Position numbers and translations under genes: made by a program. This document shows positions 46,613 to 60,127 of a stretch of DNA of 64,000 nucleotides, one piece after another. Source of the stretch: Tenodera sinensis (taxonomy: Eukaryota; Arthropoda; Insecta; Mantodea; Mantidae); the NCBI GenBank assembly GCA_030765045.1, contig CM060968.1, positions 105,197,904 to 105,261,903 on the forward strand. Reading direction: 5' to 3'. Positions within the stretch are counted from its first letter, which is position 1, and each line of letters begins with the position of its first letter. Under the pieces are notes generated by a model. The model searched no databases, had not been told where the DNA came from, and worked only from the letters and a program-made list of their open reading frames with translations.

Positions 46613-48974
46613 CCTATTTGAGATTCTATGGCTGTTTTACGTTGTCAAGCAGTTTGAGTTAGTTTTTGTGCAAAGAGTCAAATAAAATTGTGCTTGTTAT
46701 TTAGGGCCAGATTTTACCTTTGTAAGAAACATAATTAAGGAGAATTAAAAGGTAACGTAATGGTGAAATTTTGTTAGAAAATATCTATTCATTAATACTC
46801 AGAAAGATATATTTACATACTTTCTGTACTCAGTCCTCTAAATCTAACCTTACAAAGGCTTATTACTCCATTTCTTATTCGATAAATAAACCAGTTGAAA
46901 GATCTTGATGCGCTACACTTGCACAACCTTTTCTACTGTGACAAAACGACAGTGACAAATCCCACTCCTGACACCACAGTAGACACTTTCTATTACTTTT
47001 TTCCTCTTCTAAAATTGAAGCACTAAAGGCACAGTTCACTTTTGCCTTCGTAGAAGTAACAGCCCCTCATAACCTTAATATAGACTTTTGTGTTTCATTC
47101 CAACTTTTCTCTCTGTCTAATTAACTGCTTCCGACGATCACACTCAATAAGATTACTTCACACAACAAACAACACCCAAATATCCCAAAATGTCAAACAC
47201 ACACTTTGTTTCAACTAAGTGTGTGCACACACGCACACACACACGCGCGCACGCGCACACACACACACACATAACTGCTAACGGCTGTCTTCTTCAACAG
47301 GAGTTTTAAGAACTCGCTTCTCTTACTGTAGTTCTCGCTTATGCAAGTCAGAATGACGCAGCACGAATTTTTCTCGAAATTCGCCTTTTCTCGAATCTCT
47401 CGTAAATAAGCCGGCAGTTTGGAAAGGCTTTGTTCTGCTGCACTGATTATTGTTGGGCCACGTATTTACAAGCACTCGTCCTATCTGGTGATGACATTTC
47501 AAAGTCATAACATGGCAATCCGTTTTAGTGTTTTGTACCCTTCTTGTGCCTATAACGAAATATGTAAACATGCGATGAAGGTTTATTTCTAATAACTAAA
47601 AGTGTAGAGAAGATTATTGAATAGTAAACAGAGGAATGAGTAGAGAAAGTCATATAAATGCAACACATAAAGTTTTTCCGTGATTTCGGTGAAATGTCTA
47701 AAATTGCCCTGTACCTTAAGCTCCTAAGCGTTTGCTAAAACTGTGTCACCTTTACTAACCATCACTGTGTAGGTAACAGTGATTTTGCACTTGGGGTGTT
47801 TTCTGAACCAGTTCTTGCGATGATGTAGGTCTCGTTGATGTTTTGTTTTTGCAACTGTGATCGCTTTACCACTCCGTAGCAAAGTCAAGAGCTGTGCATG
47901 CTGATGTGTGTGACTCATGCCGCTCTAATTGCCCTGAGGTCAGCTGTGGTAGCATTTGAGCCGGAGGTCACATCCTGATTTACTTCACCAAAAGTTACCG
48001 GACACACGACCGGAACCACTCAATGAAATGAGAGTCTCGTCAACTTCACTTCACCTTCGGTATCGGAGCTTACTTAGCGTTCAGAAATGGATAACATTCT
48101 GATAAATTATCTATAGTAATACCACGAGAGGGTTTCATACCCCAAATATGAAAACTTCGAGTAGTATTTGTAGTATTCCGCGAAGTAATTAATAACTTAT
48201 TTATTTATTTATTACTATTTAATATTAATAGTGAGTTAAAATTAAACAACTTACAATAACATTTCGACATTTTAATTAAAATTTATTTTCACAGTTGGCA
48301 CTACAACTAATCCTTTGAGAACAGTTGCAATACGATTGGGGACGAAAGATAAAATCCAGGTAAAAATCTGAAACACGAATGCGCATCTCCTTAGTAACTG
48401 GTTCTTAGACAACTGAACTATGTCTTTATTTGGTGTTTCTTCACAACTATTTTATTTTGTCAATGCAAACAAATTATATACTCTGTAATAAGGTAATATT
48501 GATAGTTCCGCTTATTATATAACATGGAAATTCTTTTTGCAGTAAGTACAGCTATGTAGAACACCAGTATTTTCTATATTTATTGTGCTGAATGTTTACA
48601 TAATAATGATAATGCTCTATTACGTCTGCCAATAAACGGTAACCAATTTACAGTCGACAGGTTATACCTGACGTAGTTGTAAACACAGCTCATGTTGATT
48701 GCAGCAAGAACAAATCGATCTTCTGCAATATCTCATAATGGTTGACTGCCGCTTTTAAGGAAAAAAAAAATAACTTAAAGGATTTATTGACAATGTAAAA
48801 TGAAGAATTTGAAGACAAGATTTTTGGACGACAATGCAGCCAACTTCCACGTGGTGTCGCCTGGTTAACACTAATAGCCAGGGCAATCGTGTATTTTCTA
48901 ACACTTGTAGCGCGCAATCCTGTCTGTTTATCATGCGCAGTCGTCATTTCAAACCACTTCTGCGCAACCGTGAC
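46613..48974. other. Non-coding, with two family A end fragments and an AC tract
   Basis: Weak family A ends lie at about 46770-46935 (minus) and 47630-47675 (plus, GAGTAGAGAAAGTCATATAA then GCAACACATAAAG). An AC/GC microsatellite lies at 47222-47272. The minus-strand 156-codon frame 48690-49160 is unrecognised and overlaps repeat P3. Confidence 0.5.
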
Positions 48975-49300
48975 TTCACGATGAGAAGTTAGACATATGA
49001 TGAGTATAAATGAACGAATTTGCGTTAACAGGTTATTCTTTAAACGCAGGTATCTATATCTGAAATTACAATTATTTGCCTTCCCCTCTTCAATTGAAAT
49101 ATGAGTATCCTCTCTAGAATATTTTTCAAATCTTTTGTCTGCCATTCTTGAATGGCCCATTAATCGTTTTTACTGCGCAGGGATACATGATATATTTAGA
49201 AACGCAAGAAAAGGAGGACGTGATGTAACCAAAGCGATAAATACCACGACCAAAAGGCGATAATCCGGCATGAGTGGAATAGTCACAAGTAATATGATAA
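48975..49300 (+). repeat. Dispersed repeat P3, copy 1
   Basis: AGTTAGACATATGATGAGTA, CTTTTGTCTGCCATTCTTGA, TTTTTACTGCGCAGGGATAC and GGCGATAATCCGGCATGAGT match 52680-53070 in order (TTAGACATATAATGAATATA, TTTTTCTGTCATTTTTTG, TTTTTACTGCACAGGGATAA, GGTGATAATCCGGCACGAAT). Same orientation. Class unknown. Confidence 0.75.
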
Positions 49301-52300
49301 GAAGTCTGACCTAACTTATAAATTCTCGACTGGAGCGAGTGAAAACGAAATCTAAGAATTACCTTATTTCACTCTTCTCTTGTTATAACAGAAAACCAGC
49401 TGATACTCTCAAATAAATCTCACTAGTTTTTAAAATTAAAGAAAAAATCACATATCTTCTGGGAAAACACATTAATTATTAAAATAACAATGATTAAAAA
49501 TACAAGTGTCAAAATTAAATGGAGTGATATTTTCTTTAGAAAATGTGTTGAATTCCGTTGATGTCCTGGATAATATGTAGTTTTCTTGGATCATTTTAGC
49601 CACTACATTCCACATTGTTTACAAGATGTGTATTTTCTCCATTACTTTTTCTATGCTCATCGCCCAATATTTTAGAATAGACAAAATGTTTTCAATTGAA
49701 GTAATTGACAAGAGTTCGTATCCACGTCCATTACCGAAATAATTAAGTTAATTCCACACATTCGTTCCCCAGTTTTCTTTCATCACTTGGTATAGAAATT
49801 TGAATTATTGTTTCAATTTCATCATTTGACGCATCACTTAACCGTTTTGAGTACTTATTTGATACCAAAATTATATATGCAGAAAATTAACCATTTAAAA
49901 TCTGACTCCAATAATAATAATTACAATAATCATCAATAAAATGAATTAAGAAAACAAATGCAAAAGGCAGGTAGCCTAGAGAATTTAAAAAACTGAATAG
50001 TTTTATCGGTTTTGGTAGTGTTAGTACGCGAACAAGCGGGCATTTCTCGCTGGCATCGAAAGCATCGGGAAAGCTGAGTGAGTGAAACAGAAATCAACGG
50101 CCAAAAATTTGAAATATCAGAGTGAAGGTTATCACATTTTTGTTTCGCTGGTAAATTGTTTTACAATCTACATTTGTAGATTGTAACGTCTCAGTACAAA
50201 TAGTGAAAATATTGAAAACATTTATTAAAACAACGTTATCAGCATAATTAGCACCATCCTTTTTACACAAACCCCACGCACACCCAGGGAGAGAAATCTG
50301 ATGGCTCTACCGGTAGCAAAGGGATGGAATTAAATTACTTAGATACATTACTAGGCAGCGTGAGATATTGTTGCTCCGGACTGCCTTATCAACGTGATAC
50401 CAGCTTCAAAATTATTGCACCCATGACTGTGAATGCTGCTTCAGGTGGTCTTTCCAACGTAGATTGAAGATATTTGCTTCAGATTGGTAATCGATGATAA
50501 TTTGTTTTTAGCGGTTTGTGGGAATACTGTTGGCCACACTGGCTAAACAAAAGAATCGCCTGTTGATAAATTGTACAAAATAAAATTATGACCAGGTATA
50601 TGATAAATTAATGCCTCTATGTATGAAATAGTGAACATTATATTCTATGGAAGGGGAAGAAATGCTGATGGATCTTGTTTAGATGACTTGAGAATAGGTG
50701 GGGAAAAGAGAGATCTTGCCTATGAGGTTGCGATTTCACAATCCCCGCCTCAGAGAGAACAAATGAAATCTACAATCACGATGACATGTAACGTTAGCGG
50801 CCACAAACATTTAAAGCGCGTGCAAAAAGAAAATATTCTGAGAATTTCGTGAAAGTAGTTTGTTGCAGGGAGGGAACCCAAGTCAGGATTACTGAGTCTC
50901 AATTCGTGTTCTTCCGGCCACAAACTACGAGCTGAACAAGACGAAACGCACGTTAATCCATTACAACTTTTTTCCTTGCTATAGCTGTTCTTTTGGCCCG
51001 GTAGCATGGGCCGTACTTGCACGTTACCTATTATCTTGATACATAAAGCACTGGCAACCACTTTGTACAAGGCATTGTGTGCATCTATGAGCTCCACATA
51101 TAGGGTGTCTCCAAGTTACAACTCCCATAGTGGGGTCTCTTAATCCTCCGCTCGGCGGGCGCCCTGATAAAACACTTTTGGTCACGCAGGACCTATATTT
51201 TTGTGGTTATATGTCCGTATTTTTTTCTGATTCTACTAGGTTTATTTTGCACTTATTATTAATTTGTTTATCATTTTTATTTTTACTGACGAAGCTTCCT
51301 TGTTCTCTGAGTATTACTACGCTTGCAGTGTCTAGAAGTGCACTAAATTAGTTTATTTTGTGGTTGGGTGTCTTAAGTTAGCGGTCGTAAATATCGGACG
51401 TAGGAGCGGGTAAACGCTGACGGAGTAATATGTGAGAAGAAGACAAAGGGCAGCGTAAATACAACACCGGTAAATACATGGCTCGTACTGTTTTATTGGT
51501 TAGTAAAAGTAATCTAATTCTAGATGATTTGGAGTCCAATATCAAATGTTAGTTTATCTTAAGTTGGAATTTATATTACTTTTGTTAATAATAAACATAT
51601 TAACTGGGGGTTGATTCAGTGATGCAATTTCCCAAGAGTCCAGCACAATAGCTGCTATATTATGTTTAATGAGCTTTGAGCAACCTTATTACATGTTGTT
51701 ATAATATTGACATGTTTTTCGTGTTTACGATAGTCGAAGAGAGGACTCCATTAGGATAAATAAATAAGTAAATGAATCAGTAAATAAATGAATTAGTAAA
51801 TAAATAATAAGTAAAATAGACAAATGGATAGATAGACTGACAGAAATGAATGGAGAAGTAAAAATAAATTATAAGCTTCCCAACAAAGGTACCAAATCCT
51901 GGTTTCTAACTCGCACAGTTAGACAGTGCAAAGCTGCTACAGTTCAGTGGAGGGGTAATGTCCAACCCTCCCCTATTCTACTCTTTGAAGTAAGAGGACA
52001 GAGAAAACATGCTCTGGGAATGACGTCACAGAGCCTGCGACCTGCCGATCCCTGCCTTAAGTTGTTTGCTCTGTAATAGTTAATACAGTCTACAGAAAAG
52101 TATGATAAAATAAACAAATGAGCCCGGAAACCTAAAGTTATGGTTATGCTTAGCATGAAGCGGAGATGGATTTCGGTACACATGATGAATTATTGTGATT
52201 TGGAAACCGCCAGAAGGAAAACAAGCGAAATGGCTCTGCGGTAACGTGTGAACAGGGAAGACTTCGAGGAGTTGTCGTCATACCTGATATACCTTAGGGA

Positions 52301-52579
52301 CCTCTTTCAGTGTGTCTGTGTCATTAGTCTGGATCTAGCCGCCCGGTGTCTTCCCTCACCTCATCCTTCCTCCCGGGTGTCCCCTTGACGCATAGGGGCA
52401 ATAAGCATAGTTTCAGTGCCGAACCTCCTCTATCCTTCCTTTCGTTTTCCTATTGCGGAAGAAACTGTTGAAACGAAGGACAGAGAGAGAGAGAAAGAGT
52501 GATCAGACTCGGGGCGGCAGTCTCGGACACTGGTGAGGGTCTCCCGACATTTTTAGATAATATATCCCGATATTATTGA

Positions 52580-52581
<2 letters not shown>
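49301..52581. other. No recognisable gene; perfect hairpin at 50161-50186
   Basis: TTACAATCTACA and its exact inverse are separated by two T at 50161-50186. AAATAAATGAATxAGTAAAT-type repeats lie at 51755-51835. Frames of 61-115 codons have no recognisable content. Pyrimidine/CpG-richer sequence at 52270-52520 is unidentified. Confidence 0.45.

Positions 52582-52661
<80 letters not shown>
52582..52661. repeat. (TTA)n microsatellite
   Basis: About 80 bp of uninterrupted ATT repeats, directly before repeat P3 copy 2. Confidence 0.95.
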
Positions 52662-52662
<1 letters not shown>

Positions 52663-52679
52663 GCGTTAAATCCAAGTAG

Positions 52680-53070
52680 GTAAATGAATTAGACATATAA
52701 TGAATATAAATAAACATATTTTCGTTAGCAGACTTCATTAAAGGTAGGTAAGCACTATTTAAAATGACAATTGTTAAACGTCATGTGGTCATGTGGTCAT
52801 CTTTCATTTTTTCGTGTTTACAGCCCAATCTATCCACATATGTACGTGTTGCATTTCTGTTGTATTTTTTTTACTTCGCCTCTTCAATTATATCCTCAAT
52901 TGTCCAAATCTTTTTTCTGTCATTTTTTGTTTTTACTGCACAGGGATAATTCAGATGTTCAGAGACGTAAGCAAACTTTTAGGTTGCGGAACCAAAAGGA
53001 GGAGGTGATATAACCAAAATGATAGTAACACGACCACAAGGTGATAATCCGGCACGAATGGAGTAGTGAG
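52680..53070 (+). repeat. Dispersed repeat P3, copy 2
   Basis: Matches 48975-49300 (see that entry). This copy carries a longer middle section including a GTCATGTGGTCATGTGGTC direct duplication (52781-52799). Confidence 0.75.
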
Positions 53071-53329
53071 AATAATTTCTCAGTTAGATAATCTTGTACA
53101 GATATAAAATGATTTTGCACACAGGTAGTATTTAGGAGGTATTTTCAGACTTAATATATTCAATCCTTCAAAAAGATCTTTGCAAAACCGTCTGCAATGA
53201 GTATTGGAAATAGTTTTCTTATAACCATCTTTTGCATGACGAATATTCGTTTACTCTCTACGAATTGCCCCAAAATAAAATTCCATATTCTATGACAGAG
53301 CTAAAATAGGTATAGTATATAACTTAAGT

Positions 53330-53440
53330 GTGTCTACGGTACCCTACATTTACCAGTGCTAGTGCGGAGGGATTTCAACCGCAGACCTCCTGACCACGAG
53401 TCTCTGTCTAAAACGACATCAGTCACCCGTAACATTTATA
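53330..53440 (-). mobile_element. Possible degenerate tRNA-derived SINE head
   Basis: The minus strand has GTGGTCAGGAGGTCTGCGGT then TGAAATCCCTCCGCAC, resembling an anticodon arm plus B-box (GGTTGAAATCC), and an A-box-like GGTGACTGATGTCGTTTTAG upstream. Too diverged for certainty. Confidence 0.35.
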
Positions 53441-55480
53441 ATGATAACGATTAATTTTCGCTAGCATCAAGTTAGAACATGTGTTTTAAACACTAGTAAG
53501 AAAAAGCTGGATAGTTTGTGACAACATTTCTGTATACAGTAGAATTCCGATAACTTCACATTTCGTATAACTCAACGCCTTTTTTATTTTAATGTTTTAA
53601 TATTTTATCCTTTAACTTGAGCGTAATAATTACTATAATTCAATAAAAAGAGTATAGGTAAATGTTAACATAGTGTCAAGTCATCTTCTTGATTTCCATT
53701 TAATACATAAACATCGTGAGCCATTTCGCATTATCAATGGTGTGTTGTTTATTTCAAGGAAGGAAACAGAGAGATTACTCCCATCATCAATTTGAATTAT
53801 GTCACTCGCGCAGATCCTAGCGAGGTAATTCACCACGTTCAAATATACTCCTGTACGTGGTAAGCTAAACTTTCAGTTACATATTTCTGGTTACAATGCA
53901 GCTTCGAAGATTTCAAGCTTACTGTTACTGTAGTGTTGTTTCTGCCAGTGAAAATGTCGAACGAGAAGAAAAGACAAGCTAGCATGACAATGGAAATTAA
54001 ATTGGATGTGTTAAAGATACCGGACAAAGGGTTACATATAATACGTAGTAAATTTTAGGTTATGTTATACTTTTGTTTCCTATATTGTGCTAGAATATGT
54101 ACGTATTTATGTAATTTGCAGTGTGAGGTTATGGGTTGTGAATGACAGAGTGTTTATTCCGTGCAACTTGAGAGCCTCTCAGTCCACATTAGGTCGAGTT
54201 ATAGGGATTCCTCTATATACTTAAACCGTGTTTAGATTGAGGAGGAGGAGGAACAGGTGCTGGATTTCTGAGGCATGCTGTAGAGGTGGTGAAGAGCGTC
54301 AAGTAGTACAAGCCTACATGATGGAGCAGAGAGCATTCTACACTAGCAGATGAGGAAGTCCAATTGAGACCAATCAAAACCAATCACGCCTTTCCCCCTT
54401 ACCCCCTCATCACCGAGCTGCTACTACTAGTGCGCGCGCATACACATGTGCTTCGTCTTTCTGTTAAAGGCCCTTATAGAAAAAAGACAACTTTGTTTGT
54501 TCCCTGGCGGTAGGTACTTAACCGGGACGCGACAGCCTTTAAACTTATCTGCACAACGGAAAAATCAATCATTTGGCTCACCTTGCTTTGCCCCACCATT
54601 AGCCTGTTTTATTCCACAATTAGGGCATATTGCATCCCTATTAAAATGTATAAACAAAAAAATAAAACCAAAACAGCCGGTTATAAAACATTTGGTTTGT
54701 ATATGTCAGGAACACTACTGACAAAATTTTCAAAAAATATGTTTAGCCACACAATTGCAGTTTCCTCTTTAAGGGAAGGTTTTAACCCCTTGCAATGTTA
54801 ATACACTTTTCAGGAAAACTTTGTTCTAAAAGTGTCAAAATTGATACACGTATAAATCAATTTTTTTCTGATTATACCTACTTTTTATAACACAAAGATA
54901 TTATTTCCATACTTTTCAGAATTTTTGAATGAATATATTATTTTTCATCCATGCCTGTCATTGGACATCTAAATTTATTTTGAAGGCACTTCTGGCATAT
55001 TTTAGGGGTTAAAAGACAGGTTTTAAACATCCAAAAATCAGTAAAAAAAGAAAGAGAAGAATGAAAAAGAAAAGAATACATAACATTTATGTTAGTTGTA
55101 TATGAACCCTATGCGTAGGAGAATTTGGTTAAAAAATTTTAAAAAAAAATCGATTTTTGTTCTTTGCAATTTTATAGTGTTTATAACTTGTACGTTCATG
55201 TTAAACGTGAAATTATTAAAAAAATATTCTATGAATTATAAGAGTAGCCTTACAGTTTATAAATTTGATCAGCAGAAAAGAGAAAAAATTGTGCGTCTTT
55301 CTTTAATTTATTATTGTCGCTTAATAAATAAAGTTCATGTCGCAACTGCAATAAGTTCAATGTATGTATTTTGTTCAACCTTTAACAATAGCGTTTGCTA
55401 ACGTCAAGAAAAGTTGTGTTATAAAATATTAGCACTTCGAGGCGTGGTAATTTTATAGAACTAATAATATTTATATAAAT
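53441..55480. other. No recognisable gene
   Basis: AT-rich. Two overlapping plus-strand frames at 54446-54801 and one at 55096-55401 (101 codons) lack domains. Purine- and pyrimidine-rich words at 54240-54420 are unidentified. Confidence 0.45.
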
Positions 55481-55504
55481 AATTAATAATAATAATAATA
55501 ATAA

Positions 55505-55578
<74 letters not shown>
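55481..55578. repeat. (AAT)n microsatellite
   Basis: About 98 bp of AAT repeats with one AAG at 55502-55506. The poly-Leu frame is an artefact. Confidence 0.93.
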
Positions 55579-55580
<2 letters not shown>

Positions 55581-55920
55581 TAAAACTTCTCCATTTTTAA
55601 TAAGCTACACAAAATAACCTTCACACGATGTGGTTATAATTTCAAAACAACTGGCGAAGACTTAAGAAATTTAAAAATTTCACCATATGGTTGCGTTAAT
55701 GTCTTACGGGTTTGGGCAAAGGAAAATTACAAGATACATTAAAGCACATGTTTGTAAAGTTTCCAGGTCCAAAGCCGTTAAGAAAGTGTCTTAATTACAT
55801 CACATTTAAAGTTCTGCGTATTTAAACTCCTTTTGATAAGGGTATTTAAATGTCATTCTTTCACGCTTTTCTTTTCCCAAAATATCTGTTCATAACTTGG
55901 TGCAACACACATACTCACAT
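55579..55920. other. No recognisable feature
   Basis: Non-coding sequence. Confidence 0.5.
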
Positions 55921-55980
55921 ACACCACCACCGCCACCACCACCGCCACCACCACCACCGCCACCACCACCACCACCACAC
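55921..55980. repeat. (CCACCG)n/(CCA)n tract
   Basis: CACCACCGCCACCACCACCG-type repeats of about 58 bp, followed by ACACGCACACTC and ATGGACCTTTTTATTAGAAC, the latter resembling a family A flank (GGACCTTTTTCTAAAAATGC). So this may again mark the microsatellite site of a decayed copy. Confidence 0.7.
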
Positions 55981-56379
55981 GCACACTCTAGACATGGACC
56001 TTTTTATTAGAACATTACTTTTTAAATAAAAAATAAAATGCGTACGGAAACAAATATTTTACAAATTTTGTTTTTAGGGTGACTATAATTTATTTCTCCG
56101 TTTCTAATGAAGAAATTTAAAATCCGATGCTTGGTTTTCTACATCCTTCTACAATATTGTCAAACTTCTTTTTCTGTTTATACCTAAAATTGTATCAGAA
56201 GATCGATTTTGAAAAATGTTTATATTAAACTAACCATTTGAGCAACTAAAAAACCATTAGCACCACTACAAATAGAAATATATCCTACAGAGATACGTTT
56301 TCGTATTCCTCTAATATGTGTACAAAGAATGAAGCCAATGCACATGCTCAATGACCTTTCAGCCAGGGGAAAACTCTTT

Positions 56380-56545
56380 AGGGTGGAGGGGGGGGGGCAG
56401 GTTTCTTGAACAACTGTATGTCACATCAGTGGAAGATAGGCTCTAAACAAAAATTTAGGTTTTTCTCCGATATTTTGACCCAGTCTATATCCACCTAAAA
56501 AAAATCTATATACAGGTGGAAGGGAAGTCATTATATTCCTTCTAA
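56380..56545 (-). mobile_element. Family A internal fragment, diverged
   Basis: TTTAGGGTGGAGGGGGGGGG, ACATCAGTGGAAGATAGGCT and TTTAGGTTTTTCTCCGATAT parallel family A (GTTTAGGGTGGAGGAATTTT, GCATCCTTGGAAGATATTAA, GGTTTTTAACCGACTTTTCG). Confidence 0.55.
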
Positions 56546-56579
56546 TATGTGCTTCATAGAAGCATTACAAACATACAAC

Positions 56580-56900
56580 TATAATGGCATCATGTTCTTT
56601 GATCAGCCGATTACTAAAAATAAATGAGTTTTGTTGCAAATTGGATGCGTAATTCCACAAAATAGCAGTTTGTTACTTGTAAGATGTGTAGAGTAACTTA
56701 TTTCTAAGATAGCTTCAATAGTGATTATGGGACACCACACAGAGTTACGAAATAATCACTTAAAAGACGTGAAGGAATACGCCAAGCAGCTTTTTCAGAC
56801 TTGCACTAACTCAATAACGTTGCACTGAGGTTGTTCAGGGAAGTAACCTAGTTTGTTGTGGGAGCTAACGCTTGTGATTGGCCTACACTCGCGCAGTAAA
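56580..56900 (-). repeat. Dispersed repeat P1, copy 2
   Basis: Inverted relative to 7030-7380. CAAATTGGATGCGTAATTCC, TGATTATGGGACACCACAC and GGGAGCTAACGCTTGTGATT are the shared anchors. Confidence 0.75.
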
Positions 56901-57494
56901 CACAGAAGGACAAGGCAGCGTATTTGTTCATTTTCTCAACACGTTTATGTGTGTTTATGTACTGAGCTAGGGAAAGTGACACCCACACAATCTGCAGTGT
57001 TGCCAGCTTGTTTTCGACAAAACTAAAATATCTCGGTAGGAAATGGTCAGAGACAAAAAGGTAAGATACAAAATTTTTTTCCACTACCAAAATCTACCAC
57101 TGGTTTAAATTAATGTAAACGGATGCTTTTAGAAAGGGCTTCTTCGGGTTTGATTAAAGTGACTACAGGTCCCGAATCTCGCGGCAACAATTCCACATTT
57201 TCTTTAATCACTGCTTGGCCTTTCTTCAGTCAATTTTTCGAATGTTTCGACAGTCAATAATTTATTTATCATATCATCGTTATCATCATCGTCGTCGTCG
57301 TCGTCATCGTCACCATCAGATCATAAGTGTTGTGGCTTGTTCGGTCTTCAAGTATCTTCACTGTCTGCTGACATTCCTTCTACCTATTGGTTTATAATGA
57401 ACCCGGCAATAGTCGCCCCTTTAAAATATGCTGGTTTTGCCGCGGCGATCTCAGATATTAGTGTGTTGGAGAATTATTTTAAAGGCTTTAAACG
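56901..57494. other. No recognisable gene; short (ATC/GTC)n tract
   Basis: ATCATCGTCGTCGTCGTCGT lies at about 57285-57310. Otherwise non-coding. Confidence 0.5.
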
Positions 57495-57645
57495 TATGTA
57501 AAACACACGCACCTTTCTCTAAAATGCTATTTTTTTTATTCAGGGGCCTCAAAAAATATATTTCCGTTGGAATCTGGACTTCGAATTTTTGATTGGAAGA
57601 CAGCATTTCCTCTACTTCACTATTTGCAGTAGAGAAAGTAAAAAA
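57495..57645 (-). mobile_element. Family A terminal fragment
   Basis: From the microsatellite side (AAACACACGCACCTTTCTCT) through GGGGCCTCAAAAAATATATT to the terminus GCAGTAGAGAAAGTAAAA. Confidence 0.85.
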
Positions 57646-57772
57646 CGGATATTCCAAATACAACCATGCGTATTGTCAAAAATATAGATCTTCAAAGAAT
57701 CCGATTAGTGGTGCATTTTCTTGTTTTGTGCCTTCTTACTTCAAGGCGATACAGCAAATGATTCATATTATT

Positions 57773-58630
57773 ACTTTCTCTACTACGTATAGTAGAGGCA
57801 GTATTGTATTCCACCCAAAAATTCGATGTAGATATTTCACCGGAAATATGCGTTTTCAGATCCCTGAATCCAAAAGGCGCGCCCGTGTGTGTGTGTGTGT
57901 GTCTGTCTGTTTGTCTCTCTGTCTGTCTGTCTGTCGTAGGACAGCATAACTCAATGAAAAGTCGGATAGCAACCAACGTTAGTATCTAAGTTTAATGTCT
58001 TTCAAGGATGCGACACGAAGATTTTGAAGAAAATAGCCCCACCCTAAAGTACGCTTTACATGGAAAATTTTGATTTTCTTGAAAATGGCTCTAACGATTT
58101 TGATTAAAATGTCATATGTTTCAGATATTTTTATAAAAAATGAAATGTATATTTTGAATTTTCTGTCTATAGCCCATGTAGTCGTATTTACTCTGGACGA
58201 CTTTTGCATAACTGGTAAACCTTAGAGATAGACCAAATCACACTATACAAAAAATGTAGATCTTGCTAAAATACACAATTTATGTCTGAATAAAGTTTCT
58301 TGTAGGGTGAACCATTTCGGAGATATTCCTTGTTATTTGTGTGAGTTTCGGAAAACTTAAAACTTTCTTGAAATGGAACATCGTTGTTCCTTTTTTATAT
58401 GTTAAGTGTGCAAAAATAATGGAATGTGAAAGCTTTAAAAGATTTGACTGCGGCATAAAACCTACTGTATTCCCATATTCCCCTTGCAGCTATAAGGAAA
58501 TAAGCAATAAAATAATTTCTGTAAATGTTTATCTCAACTAAAACGAAGAAGACATAGGAATAAGAATTTGTAGCAATGGTTGGTACAAGAGTAGCGGAAA
58601 TCATGTGAATGCAACACATCAGATTTTTTT
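57773..58630 (+). mobile_element. Family A repeat, complete copy
   Basis: It runs from TTACTTTCTCTACTACGTAT to ATGCAACACATCAGATTTTT with all landmarks. The microsatellite site (57884-57935) is TG followed by a TCTG/TGTC tract. It lies head to head with the fragment at 57495-57645. Confidence 0.95.
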
Positions 58631-59499
58631 TAAAAAATTGTAAGCAATACCAAAATTCCAAACGGACATTTCATTACCCATATTCTGAGCTATATTGTAA
58701 AAACGTTTTACGTCTCTAGCTAGATTTTTGGCGGAAAATACAGATTTTGAATATGAGAAAGTAACAAAATTTCTGAGAAACGGAAGGTGTGGGCATGCGC
58801 ATTTAAAGTCCAGAGGCAGAGGCGCACCACGTTAAAAATGGCATCCAAAAGATCTGGTCCCCCTTCCTAGGGGATTAAAACTTCACAGATATATTTTTTA
58901 AGGTATGGTGAATTTTTTGCAATAATATATTTGTTTTTTTGACCAAACGGGCTAAAATATTACTTTAGCGTTCCCGTAAAAAAGAAAGAAAAGGCATAAG
59001 AAGGCAAAATGATGTCAGGTGCAGCTTCTGGAAGTTAAAAAAATGTTTTTTAAGTGGAAGTATGTTACTAAGTTTTGCAGGTGGTTCTAGTAGTAAGCAA
59101 AAATAATAATACCGAGGTGGTTTCCGATTGAAACTACTGGGCCTGAAGGAGTAACCCCCTTTTTGGGGGTATCCATTGGACTCCGGAATAGAAAAGATGT
59201 CGAGGTCTAATTTTTATGCCTAATGAAAGGCTCCTGAGAGGCAGAGAACAAACATGAAACATTGTGAGTGGGTAAGGATAGTCTAGTTAACCACCCCACG
59301 TGCATTAAGCTTATGTTCATTGTCACTTAACGCGTAATTCAGACAGAAGGATGGAACCCCTAATCCAGAAGGTACCCTGATGGGAAACGTAAGCAGAACG
59401 CAACATCCCTGGCACGTTCACACAGCCCCATCCCTCTCTAATCCTCGTTACGCAGTCATCGTTCCCCAGCAGGGAATCAGGAAAACATACAGGAATTAG
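58631..59499. other. No recognisable gene
   Basis: A short hairpin ACCCCCTTTTTGGGGGT lies near 59154-59170. Otherwise unidentified. Confidence 0.45.
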
Positions 59500-59877
59500 T
59501 GGGCCTACCTCCCCCCCTCAGTTCACTTGTTCCTCACGAATAGTTCCGCGAAAAGGGGAATCCAAACGCGTTGCATAAGGTTGACATTAACTTCTATTCA
59601 AGCAGAACAGCTGATACATAATGACATTTTCATCACGTGTAATAACTGCCCGTCGTTAGAGACGCATTCAAGGCCACGCGACGCCACACGACGCCGAGCG
59701 CCTCGTGTCCCAGATTTTGGAGCGTCTCACCGAGCTAGAGGCTCTCTCTCAACTGTGAAAATTGTTTACAATGATGTCTCGTTAACGCTGTTAGTGACCC
59801 TTCAGTGGACTCCATTGTCGGCTTTCGCTTTCACATCTCTGAGAGTGGGAAACTCCTCACACTTGCCTCTGAAATAG
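59500..59877 (+). other. Candidate exon ending in a consensus splice donor
   Basis: A 116-codon plus-strand frame (59527-59877) with GC- and CpG-richer sequence (GCCACGCGACGCCACACGAC) ends at TAG, immediately followed by GTAAGTCAG at 59878-59886, a near-perfect donor. No domain is recognised in the frame. A non-coding first exon is as likely as a coding one. Confidence 0.22.
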
Positions 59878-60127
59878 GTAAGTCAGATCATGTCCTTCTA
59901 CCTTAGGTATAAGGTCATACATCTACATACAATCATTTTCCCTCCGATAACAAAATCATCAATATGAATACGTTATCTTAAAAGAAACTAGAGTCGTATT
60001 TTTTATCTCAGGACCCAACTTGAAAGAGCGGCTTTCGGCGCGATAATGTCGTATCAACAAACGAGTACTAAACATAAACATTTTCGATATCTGGTGTTTA
60101 CCGTTGAACAGCGGTTTTGTCTTTCAG

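Noticed and set aside
48690..49160. A 156-codon minus-strand frame
   Set aside because: No domain or composition typical of a protein is seen, and its first third lies in dispersed repeat P3.
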